Positions 16,501 to 24,726 of a stretch of 25,034 nt of DNA are shown piece after piece (position 1 is the stretch's first letter; every line of letters begins with the position of its first letter). The notes beneath the pieces are model-generated. The model searched no databases and was not told the DNA's origin. It saw only the letters and a list, made by a program, of their open reading frames with translations. The stretch covers positions 1 to 25,034 of the forward strand of contig JARBJD010000672.1 in NCBI GenBank assembly GCA_033064195.1, written 5' to 3'. The position numbers were made by a program, and so were the translations under genes. The DNA comes from Blattamonas nauphoetae. Taxonomy: Eukaryota; Preaxostyla; Oxymonadida.

Positions 16501-18022
16501 TCAGTTGTACTTCCACAATCATCTGAAGAATGTTGAAGAAATCACAACCTTCATCAAAGCAGTGTTCGACAAAGAGAAGGATCATCCATTCAAGATTAGT
16601 ATTGACTTCGGAAAGATCATCGAGAGAAAAGATAAAGATGAGACATTGTACAATGACTTCAGACCAGAATTAGAGAACACATCGAAGAGCTTCCCAACTG
16701 TAATAAGAAGTGCAGGAGACATCAATGAGTATTCAAAATATGCGATCAATCTGATCAAAGAATCTCAAGAGAGAACACTGATGGATACGAAGACAATGTA
16801 CATCGCATTCCACTCCATTCTGGTTGCAGTCTATCGATTCCCAGTTGCAGGAAAAGCAAATGCCATTCTCACTGAACACATCAAAACGAGAAACGTTCGG
16901 TACATCGATTCTGAGTTCAACATTTGCTTCTTTCAATCATTGTCGTTCCTCACACTTCCTGAGGTTCCTGGCAAGAAGATATCAATCAATATGAGAAACG
17001 TTGAAGCAAAAAGATTGTTTGCAGAATCAATGAATCTGACTCACCTGAAGCCACATCAACTTACTGAGCACTTGCGCAATTATCCTGGATTTGATATCGC
17101 TTGTGATTTGGAGAAAGAAATGATTAGACACAACATCACTGTTCACATTTATGAGTTCGATGAAGACAAGAAGAAGTATTTCCTAAGTCAGTCGTATGTC
17201 AACGAAAATGACGATGCAAGAGTTCTCCCACTTCTGATGATTCCACTAACAGCAACTCTCGTTCATGTGATGTTCATTGTGGATCCTGAGAAAATCACTG
17301 GATACAAGCTCTGTCCATATTGTCAGTCAAGAGGATTCCAAGTCAAGGATTCTCACTTCAAGACATACTACGAGAAACACCTCAAAGAGTGCAAAGAACT
17401 TGATGGAAAACATGTGAAGAAGATCTCCCTTGATAAAACACCAAGACCCTACGTACCACATATCCTCAACAACCGAACGTTTGAGTTTCTGATGGCACAC
17501 AAGAGACAAGACGAATTCAAACCAACACAGTTCTACATCACGTACGATTTCGAAACCATGGAAGATCTCATTCTTGACAATCTATTCTCTGATGACAACA
17601 CACAATTGATCTCACATTTGAAACCTCTCTCTGTTGCATCAGCAACAAAACAAAATCAGGAGTGAAGTCAATCTATTTTGATCTTCGAGATGGAAAGGAC
17701 TTTGTGAAGCAATGGATCAGAGAACTCTTCAAATATGCCGAGACAGTTCGAGAGAACAACTACTACGAAGACCCAGAGATTCCTTCACAAAACCAAGTCA
17801 GTGTGATTGGATTCAATAGCTCCAGATTCGACATCAATCTCATCTTCCGTGATCTCGTTGACAAGGATTGGAAAGTGGTGAGTTTCCTTGGATCCACAAC
17901 AAAGTACAAACAAGTATTGATCAGACATGAGAAGACACAACAGGTGCTTCGATTCATTGACATGATGTCGTACACAGGACCAATGACATTGGATAATGCA
18001 GTCAAAGCCTTTGGAGGAAATA

Positions 18023-18062
18023 CTCTCGCCGAGAGCTCGACGCCTTGCAAAGGCAAGACCAC
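18023..18062 (+). repeat. Dispersed hairpin repeat, copy in polymerase B
   Basis: CTCTCGCCGAGAG can fold with a 5-bp stem. After a CTCGAC link, CTTGCAAAGGCAAG forms a second 5-bp stem, followed by ACCA. The copy lies in an open coding stretch at a place where polymerase A has no corresponding residues, so it looks like a small in-frame insertion. Confidence 0.65.
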
Positions 18063-18582
18063 TCTTCAGAAATCATTCTTTGCTTTCGAATCATTTGATT
18101 CATCAGACTACAACACAGTGCTGAGCAAACAAGAACCATTCTCCAAGTATGAATTCTATTCCAGTCTGAACAACAGTGAAATGTCTGATAGTGATTACCA
18201 AATGTACCTTGATGATTGGACCAAGCAAGGATTCAAGAACAGGTGGGATTACCTCAAGTTCTACAACATTAGAGACGTAGAATGTATGATTGCACCACTC
18301 GACAATCTCATAGCTCTGAACTTCCAGTACAAAGTTGACATGTTGCACAATCTCTCACTGTCAGCCAACGCTTCTGCAATCAAATATGCCTGTGCGTACA
18401 AAGATTTTGATATCGACGATGATTTCAATGGAGTGGATCAATCTGGTGAAATCAAAATCACGAAACAGTACTGGAAGTACAAGGTTGCATCGTACATTTA
18501 TCAAGACCAGAAAGCTCATCGCAATACTACCAACAATGTCACTGAAGCAGACTACGACTGGTTTGTTCAACAATGCAAGAGA

Positions 18583-18717
18583 GTGTGCTATATCTGCAAG
18601 TGTCACTTCTCACAAGCAGTTCGACCAACACTGGATCGAATCGACAATTCAAAAGGACATTCAAAAGAGAACGTGAAGATCTGCTGTGATTACTGCAACA
18701 CATACAAGTCAGACAAA
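18583..18717 (+). other. HNH nuclease domain embedded in the polymerase (copy B)
   Basis: CYICKCHF, then PTLDRIDNSKGHSKENVK, then ICCDYCNTYKSDKDEH: the same CxxC...DRID...GH..EN...CxxCN layout and the same position as in copy A. Sequence between the key residues has diverged while the key residues are kept. Confidence 0.77.
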
Positions 18718-20313
18718 GATGAACATCTCACAAGATTGAGAATTCAATTGAAGAAGTATTGCATCTGGAAATCACTACCAATGACTCTAACACATGAGCA
18801 AACATATCACAAACTGAGAGCAGCAGTTACTGGTGGATTATCGAATGTTCAACATCGACAGAACATCAAAGACGTGACTCCAATCAACCACTTCAAGTTC
18901 GAAGACGGTAAGGTTATTTCCACTGATACAGAACATAAAATGACTCACGTTTGTGGTGTTGATTTCAACTCTCTCTACCCAAGTGCTTTCTCATCAATCA
19001 AGAACAAGAATAATCCATACACGAAACACAGAATGTACATGCCAGGAAGATGTTTGTTCACTGCTACAGGAGACAAAGAATGTCGTAAGATTATCGAAGA
19101 CAAGAATCAGAAGACACTATTTGTTGTCGAACTGAAAGGACACATCGATGAAAAGTACATCAATGATTTCATTAACTTCCCACCAATCTTCAGAAACATC
19201 ATTGTCAATACGACAGAAGAAAACATTGGAGAGAAGACTTATTCGTTGATGAAGAAACATGGATTGAAGACTGATGACAAACAAAGAAAGCTGACCCAAC
19301 TCTTGAGCACACACGATCAGTATATGTTCTTTTCGACATACTATCTGTGGTTCCTCATCGACTATTGCCACTTCATTGTGGACGAAGTCCGGAGTGTGAT
19401 GGTATTCTCGAGACATGCTGGATTTGAACCATTTGTGACCTCATTCATGAATGATCGAATAGAAGCAATGAAGGTTGGAAACAAGGGAAAGGAACAGTTC
19501 TGTAAGACCAACTTGAATGGAAGCTACGGATACGATGGAATGAACACTGAGAAGTACAACTCAATCACAATCTGCAATGAGAAGAGAACATACTTGAAAC
19601 AAATGATGAAAGGATTTGTGGCAACAAGAGAGATCAATGAGGACAACTACATCGTGATTGAGGACAGAGAGAAAGCATCATGCAAAACATGTCTGCAAGA
19701 AGCAGTATTCACACTCGACAATGCCAAGTTCTGGTATCTGAATTTCATCTACAACTTCATGTATAAATGCCTAGACATGAATAAGATCCATTTCTGTGAG
19801 GGTGATACTGACTCTGCTTATTGGGCAATCTCAGGTGATCCGAATGCTGGAATTCATCAACAATTTGAACACGTTATTGCTGACAAGGAATTCTATGATA
19901 CCCACAAATATGAATGGTTTCCCAATCCTGAAAAGGGAGTTGATGATGAGAAGAAATTGTTGGGATTAGCTATTGAAAAGGAAGGTGAACAGATGATCTG
20001 TCTTGCACCAAAGTGCTACTCACTAGATGAGAAATGCAAGATCAAAGGAGTGTCTCTGAAGAAAACAAATATCACAAGCGACGATTATGTGAAGTGCCTT
20101 AATGGAGAGAAAACTGTGACGACAACACTGAACTTTCAGACAAGAAGAGTTCATTCTGACGATGACACTAATGGATTTGAGATTGCGAAAATCCAACAGC
20201 AAAAACTCAGTCTCAGTGGAATCCATCTGAAGGCAATCGTACTTGAAAATGAATCGTGTCCTCCATTCATTCATGGACTGAAAGCTACTGATTATGTTAT
20301 TGAATAAACACAA

Positions 20314-20330
20314 ACTTTATTTTTGAATAA
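20314..20330 (+). promoter_or_regulatory. T-rich upstream box of the integrase gene (copy B)
   Basis: ACTTTATTTTTGAATAA runs directly into the ATG at 20331. It is the same arrangement as for integrase A, in a gap of only 23 bases after the polymerase. Confidence 0.5.
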
Positions 20331-22343
20331 ATGAACACACGACAGATCAATGCATTAGTGAGTAGGTTACTTCGGTGTACACAGCATTCTAAAAACAAAA
20401 TAGTTGGAAAGAAATGGACTTTAACAAACATATTACCAGTATATGATGTCTCTGATAGACGGGGTGAATACATTGGGAATGATGAAACATACTTCGAGGA
20501 TTGGTTCAATGGAGGTCTCTCTCCTGAATTATCACTACCTGATGGAAGAAGAGTTGTTCAACAATTTGTAAGCAACTTCCTTGGAATTCTTATTCGGGAT
20601 AGCACTGCTAAACTTGCATTCGAAGCATATCAATTTTATCATCGGACGTACAACCAGGAAGTGACTCTCTCACCAAGAGTTCGAAGCCTTGCAGAGGCAA
20701 GACCAATACCAATTTGCTCACCAAGAGTTCGAAGCCCTGCAGAGGCAAGACCAATTCCAATCCCTATTCCAGTGCAAAGACCAATAGTAATTGAATCGCC
20801 TGAATCTCCAATTATACCTGGACAGATGAGAAACTTGAAATCAATGGGGTTTGAATATGAATATCCAATGAAGGAGAGGAGATTTGAAGAGGAGGATGAT
20901 GATGTCATTATTCCCAATCCACCAATGTCAATCAGAACAACTGCGTTCAAACACCCTGTGAGGGAGATCAGACAGTATGAACCAACTCTCCACCCAGGAG
21001 GGCTCGAAGCCTTTAGCAAGACGACACAGCAAGTGCTCAATAAGTTGGCACATATGAAAGGAATGTTTGATCATCAACAGAGAAATGATTCAGAAGATGA
21101 ACAGATCAAAGCTGAGAACTCAATAATGAACAATCAAAAGCAAATGGAACACTTCATTACCTCACACATTCTGGATGCAAATAAAATGAACAGAGACACT
21201 TTTGTTCGAGCCTCAATTAACAAAACTATTGCGAACGATGATCTTGACTTCATTCTGACTCACACAAAACAAATCCCATTCGGAGGAAGATCATTTCAGG
21301 ATTGGTATGAGGAATTTGATCACAGATGGAGTGTAGCACATCCGAGGAAAATCCAGAGAGAAAAAGGAAGTGACAGAATGAGAATTGATCCACCAATGAT
21401 TCCAAAAGCAACGGAAACAATTGTGTATCCATTTCGATCAAAAATGCAGTTCATGTCGAAAGCAATTACTGGTGATCCACAGAAGACATCAGACAGAAAG
21501 GTTCCACAGAATTGTGATCGACCGTACTTTTCTCCCAAGTTTGGATCATGGGAAATTGATCTCGTTTTTATCCAATCACCAACGTCGAAAACAGTGTTGC
21601 AGATATACCTCTTCGCAATTAACATCAACACAAAATACCTTGTTGTCATTCCTGTTCTGGATAAATCATGGAGAAAAGTCAAGACTGCAATCAATGATCT
21701 GATTAATCATCGTGGAGTTCATGTAAACAACATTCGTGGTGATGGAGAAGCAGCATGGACAAGTATTGAAGCATCAGAGTTTTTCAAGCAACAAAAAGTC
21801 AGCACTTATTTCACAAGCTCACCATTCACTAATCACAACAGAATTGTCGATCGAGTGATCAGAACAATCAGAGATGGATTCCAAGACAATGCGACACAAA
21901 TGGCAAATCATTCACTAATGAGTCAGATGGTGGAATACTACAACATGACTCCACATCGAGCGTACTGGAACAAGTTCACTCCACAACAAGCACAAAACAA
22001 TCGTGAAATCGAAGCACTGTACATCTCCAGTTGTGAAGAACAATTAAAGAACATCCAAAGACAGCAGACAACACAACTGCTTTGGCGATACAAACCAGGA
22101 AACATTCTGTTGATTCACCTTGACTTGAACAAGACAGTTGCCAAATTTCAGAAGAAGCGAAGACAGTTTCAATTCGTGGGGAAATTCATCGAATACAAAC
22201 ACGGAAATGTTGTAGCAACTCTACTGAATGGTCTCACCTGTCTGTCAAAAGTGGTGTACGTTCCAATTCAACACACCAAGTTCCATGCAGACTCTATTGA
22301 CGACTTAACTCCAGAGTTCATTGCTGAGTTCGGTCTACTCTGA
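20331..22343 (+). CDS. Retroviral-type (rve) integrase with long N-terminal extension, copy B
   Basis: The 670-residue integrase is about 240 residues longer than copy A. The core matches A: GSWEID with D410, GDGEAAW with D471, NRIVDR with D507 (35 residues between the last two), YYNMTPHRAY near 541, and an SH3-like end starting PGNILLIHLD. The helical FGGRSF motif is also shared. The extra N-terminal part includes a conserved-looking region (1-105), two in-frame copies of a hairpin repeat encoding SPRVRS.AEARPIP (114-142), a proline/isoleucine-rich stretch and an acidic segment (EEEDDD). The ATG follows a T-rich box. As in A it follows the polymerase directly, which supports a fixed polymerase-integrase unit. 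Function (insertion of the element) follows from the family. Confidence 0.9.
   Translation: MNTRQINALVSRLLRCTQHSKNKIVGKKWTLTNILPVYDVSDRRGEYIGNDETYFEDWFNGGLSPELSLPDGRRVVQQFVSNFLGILIRDSTAKLAFEAYQFYHRTYNQEVTLSPRVRSLAEARPIPICSPRVRSPAEARPIPIPIPVQRPIVIESPESPIIPGQMRNLKSMGFEYEYPMKERRFEEEDDDVIIPNPPMSIRTTAFKHPVREIRQYEPTLHPGGLEAFSKTTQQVLNKLAHMKGMFDHQQRNDSEDEQIKAENSIMNNQKQMEHFITSHILDANKMNRDTFVRASINKTIANDDLDFILTHTKQIPFGGRSFQDWYEEFDHRWSVAHPRKIQREKGSDRMRIDPPMIPKATETIVYPFRSKMQFMSKAITGDPQKTSDRKVPQNCDRPYFSPKFGSWEIDLVFIQSPTSKTVLQIYLFAININTKYLVVIPVLDKSWRKVKTAINDLINHRGVHVNNIRGDGEAAWTSIEASEFFKQQKVSTYFTSSPFTNHNRIVDRVIRTIRDGFQDNATQMANHSLMSQMVEYYNMTPHRAYWNKFTPQQAQNNREIEALYISSCEEQLKNIQRQQTTQLLWRYKPGNILLIHLDLNKTVAKFQKKRRQFQFVGKFIEYKHGNVVATLLNGLTCLSKVVYVPIQHTKFHADSIDDLTPEFIAEFGLL
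20667..20707 (+). repeat. Dispersed hairpin repeat, first copy in integrase B
   Basis: CTCTCACCAAGAG, then TTCGAAGC, then CTTGCAGAGGCAAG (5-bp stem, loop AGAG), then ACCAAT. It differs from the polymerase B copy at only a few positions. In the reading frame of the integrase it encodes SPRVRSLAEARP. Confidence 0.7.
20717..20755 (+). repeat. Dispersed hairpin repeat, second copy in integrase B
   Basis: A near-identical copy 48 bases after the first, so the phase of the gene is kept. One base in the second stem differs (CCTGC instead of CTTGC). Encodes SPRVRSPAEARP. Confidence 0.7.
20987..21024 (+). repeat. Possible decayed hairpin repeat in integrase B
   Basis: CTCCACCCAGGAGGG, CTCGAAGCCTTT and AGCAAGACGA follow the order of the repeat parts with internal loss. 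It is suggestive only, and may be chance similarity. Confidence 0.25.
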
Positions 22344-22423
22344 CCTCAGAACTTCATTCGCTTTAATTTGGCGTAGTGCGATCTTCGATCTGAGAACTTT
22401 GTTTGTTTTCCAAAATGTTTCAG

Positions 22424-22442
22424 ATATTTTTATTTCATTGAA
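22424..22442 (+). promoter_or_regulatory. T-rich upstream box of the GYRITK gene (copy B)
   Basis: ATATTTTTATTTCATTGAA runs straight into the ATG at 22443, matching the window-wide pattern. Confidence 0.5.
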
Positions 22443-22802
22443 ATGACATCATTGAAAATATTAGAACCGTTTGATCCTGAGCAGAAAGAGTTCACAAACA
22501 TCCACGACTTTCAGAGATACTTGGAGAAGAATAAAAAAGAACTGAATGAGTACACAACTCAGAAACTGAATAGGATGATCCAAATTGATGGATACAGAAT
22601 AACAAAAATAAGAGGTGAGATAGCACTGAGGAAACGATATGTTGATGCTTCCACTCCTCCAAATTCACTCTCGATTGATCAAAGATTGTCTGACATTGAA
22701 GAATCAATTCGAACGCTCACAGACACTCTCAGCATGAGGCTTCGAAGTTTTGACGAGACGATTGGCAACATTATCCAAGAATTAACAGACCCTTCTGATT
22801 AG
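22443..22802 (+). CDS. Small GYRITK-motif protein (copy B)
   Basis: The 119-residue protein is homologous to the one ending at 3588. Shared core: FQRYLEKNKKELNEYTTQKL, then NRMIQIDGYRITKIRGEIAL. After a Ser/Pro linker comes a helical tail (DQRLSDIEESIRTLTDTLSMRL) with a clear coiled-coil pattern. The start is well supported by the T-rich box and gives the best picture of the family's true N-terminus (MTSLKILEPFDPEQ). Function is unknown. The protein is conserved between two diverged Polintons and sits beside the ATPase in both, so it is likely a regular Polinton component in this lineage. The 3' end overlaps the convergent ATPase gene by 21 bases. Confidence 0.75.
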   Translation: MTSLKILEPFDPEQKEFTNIHDFQRYLEKNKKELNEYTTQKLNRMIQIDGYRITKIRGEIALRKRYVDASTPPNSLSIDQRLSDIEESIRTLTDTLSMRLRSFDETIGNIIQELTDPSD

Positions 22803-23663
22803 TCCATCTTTGTTGATCTCATTCAGTGCTACTCCATCTGTATTGTATCGAAGAATGATTGCTTCACACTTTTGTTTTCGTTGGTAGACATTCCAGAATT
22901 GTCGAATGTCAATTGGTGAGTTCAACTGAGGATAGACTCGACTGATTCGTTCTTTGTTGAATCCTCCAAAGATCCACATCGAATCAATGTTTGACTTCAT
23001 GTCTGCTGACAAACTGAAGAGCTCATGCATCGTCAGAAAGAATGTGAATTTCGGTTGTCGATTCTCCAGTAACAAGTCCATCATTGTCATTCTATTTTTG
23101 GATGCTCTACGTTCCCCAAGGATTCTACGACAGTCATCAAGAAGGATTATCGTTTGGAGATTCTTGACTGAGAAGTCATCGATGTAAAGAGCATCAAAGA
23201 GATCCTCTCTGCATTCATCAGTGATTTTGTTCTGCCATTGATTGTCTATGATCTCTTCATAAGCAGCTTTCGATTCAGACAGTTCCAACAGAAATGGAAG
23301 TGCATCATCGTATTTGACTTTCACAAAAGGAACGTTCAGTATTGGTTTGAATTTATCGAAGGTTGGATCAATGTTCTTATCAGTGACGAAGACAAAGAGG
23401 TGAAAGAGTTCGTTTCTGACTTGAACATTCTGGAGCTTGGCAACTTCTCGAAGAGCATTGAACGTTTTTCCACTTCCTCTATTTCCAACGAGAACATTAA
23501 CACTGTTGCGATTAAAATTCAGGTCTGGATGTATTTGTGATTGCACTTCATGAGAAACATTCCTACTTGATGCTTCACTCAATTTAGCATTCACGTATGC
23601 TGTTAGAGACAAGGGTTCCACCCTCCGCGAAACCTCTGGTTTAGCCATATTCGATTTGTTCAT
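22782..23663 (-). CDS. A32-like genome packaging ATPase (FtsK/HerA type), copy B
   Basis: The 293-residue P-loop ATPase is homologous to the element A copy. Walker A is GNRGSGKT (60-67), Walker B is IILLDDC (172-178), with the following RRILGERR and the block MMDLLLENRQPKFTFFLTMH shared. Around the P-loop, HPDLNFNRNSVNVL matches A (HPELLFNRNSVNVL) almost residue for residue, and similarity runs over the whole length. The start could be the ATG at 23663 or the internal Met at residue 6 (MAKPEV). Orientation relative to the polymerase is opposite to that in A. It is divergent from the structural candidate across a 61-base gap, as in A. Packaging of DNA into capsids is the role of this family. 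Confidence 0.9.
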   Translation of the reverse strand: MNKSNMAKPEVSRRVEPLSLTAYVNAKLSEASSRNVSHEVQSQIHPDLNFNRNSVNVLVGNRGSGKTFNALREVAKLQNVQVRNELFHLFVFVTDKNIDPTFDKFKPILNVPFVKVKYDDALPFLLELSESKAAYEEIIDNQWQNKITDECREDLFDALYIDDFSVKNLQTIILLDDCRRILGERRASKNRMTMMDLLLENRQPKFTFFLTMHELFSLSADMKSNIDSMWIFGGFNKERISRVYPQLNSPIDIRQFWNVYQRKQKCEAIILRYNTDGVALNEINKDGLIRRVC

Positions 23664-23724
23664 TTGTGATTTAACTCAAATTAAAATATACTTTTGGTTT
23701 TTTTATTTTGTATGAAAACACACA
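23664..23724. promoter_or_regulatory. Divergent promoter region between ATPase and structural genes (copy B)
   Basis: In 61 bases both directions carry a T-rich box: TTTTTTTATTTTGTATGAA on the plus strand, and TATATTTTAATTTGAG on the minus strand. The same gene pair in element A has a 33-base divergent gap, so this arrangement is ancestral. Confidence 0.5.
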
Positions 23725-24688
23725 ATGTCACAAAAGATAGTGTACTATCAACCACAAAGAAAAACACAAGCGAAGAAACCAAGAATGAGATACGGACCAG
23801 AGACTCAAGCAGCATTGAAACGAATCTTTGCTGACGATGATATTCAAACCAGACGCAATGATGCTCTGTGCAGTCTTCCATCAGCGTTAGAATACATCAA
23901 GAGAACAGGACGTAATTGGACTGCGAAAATGGAACAATACGGACAAGTTCCTGATGTGATGGTCTACGATAATGAGACTGGAGATCTGATTGCAGTCAAT
24001 GGTGCCATGCTCGCTCCATACAACAGTAGACCAGTCAAAGAGACATACTACGCAATGAATCCAACCCCAGATATGCGAAGACTGAAACCATACACATCAT
24101 TCAATCAAGAGAATGGAAGGAAAATAAAAGCGGTGCATAGGAATTTCCTCAAGAATGGAACATACGATTTGCCAACCAATTATCGAGACATCAGCTATGC
24201 AGATATGAAGACACAAAGATCTCAACAACCATATGCAATAATGAAGAAAGCTGTTGGTGATCACATGACAAACATATTGGGAATAACTCATTACAAGTCA
24301 AAGGAAACCCCGCAAATCTTGAGAAACATGTATTAGACAATATGGTGTTCAATTCAATTCAATCCAAAATTGCATCAAAGATGTGGGATAGATGGCTTGA
24401 AGATCATGTACAGGACTACAATCCCAGTATGAAACAAAGAAAGCCTTCAAGGAACAGATTCATCCAGTGTTTCTCCAAATGATCACTCAAGACCCAACTT
24501 ACTTAAAAGAATTCTGCGATCACTATTCAGCTGACATATCGACACAATGTAATCAGCTGTCATTCGAGGCATTCCAAACAAGAGATATCAGTGAATTCCA
24601 ATCTGATTACATGCCTAGCTATTCTCAATTTGCACAGGTGAATAGAACTGCAATGGGAGAAATAGACCCAGCAGAAAATTGCGATTAA
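23725..24688 (+). pseudogene. Candidate virion structural protein region (copy B, broken)
   Basis: The first 203 residues are homologous to the element A protein at 641-1669: a basic N-terminus (QRKTQAKKPRMRYG), RRNDALCSLPSALEYI matching YEDAFRSAPSAQHMI, then VPDVMVYDNETGDLIAVNG matching the DxDxDG and Asn-Gly region, then YYAMNPT. The acidic loop is less perfect here than in A. The downstream DNA to about 24688 still has coding character (for example YLKEFCDHYSADIS and FQSDYMPSYSQFAQVNR) and belongs to the same gene region, which is broken. Function as a minor virion component is a guess based on its place beside the packaging ATPase and its conservation. Confidence 0.6.
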
Positions 24689-24698
24689 AACATTAATA

Positions 24699-24726
24699 TA
24701 TATTTTTTTATTTTTTATAGAAAGTG
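24699..24726 (+). promoter_or_regulatory. T-rich upstream box of the unknown terminal protein gene (copy B)
   Basis: TATTTTTTTATTTTTTATAG lies 6 bases before the ATG at 24727, the strongest example of the box in the window. Confidence 0.5.

Larger units (their letters stand above)
16500..20307 (+). pseudogene. Protein-primed family B DNA polymerase region with embedded HNH domain (copy B, broken)
   Basis: This is a second Polinton polymerase, homologous to the copy at 3909-8564. Homology starts at QLYFHNH, which corresponds to the middle of the N-terminal part of copy A; the coiled-coil region of A has no counterpart here. In order come: the Cys-then-His region (NICFFQSLSFL near 16918), a zinc-finger-like CPYC...C cluster (17312-17393), exonuclease motifs DFE near 17546, GFNSSRFD near 17809 and YNIRD near 18262, the HNH domain (18583-18717), and palm motifs DFNSLYPS near 18961, K...NGSYG near 19504 and GDTDS near 19801. 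Catalytic motifs are visible, but the gene is broken and its start is lost. A hairpin repeat sits within it at about 18023-18062. The integrase follows 23 bases downstream. Confidence 0.87.

Noticed and set aside
16194-16526. Ser/Pro/His/Thr-rich reading frame
   Set aside because: It falls in the minisatellite and reflects the CTCCACCAAT unit; it has no gene-like features.
20667-20707. tRNA-like segment (GTTCGAA followed by ACCA)
   Set aside because: The TTCGAA is not enclosed by a matching stem, and there is no acceptor, D or anticodon arm; a two-hairpin repeat explains it better.
20639-21040. Minus-strand reading frame rich in Gly-Ile repeats
   Set aside because: It is a shadow of the integrase B hairpin repeats and proline-isoleucine stretch.
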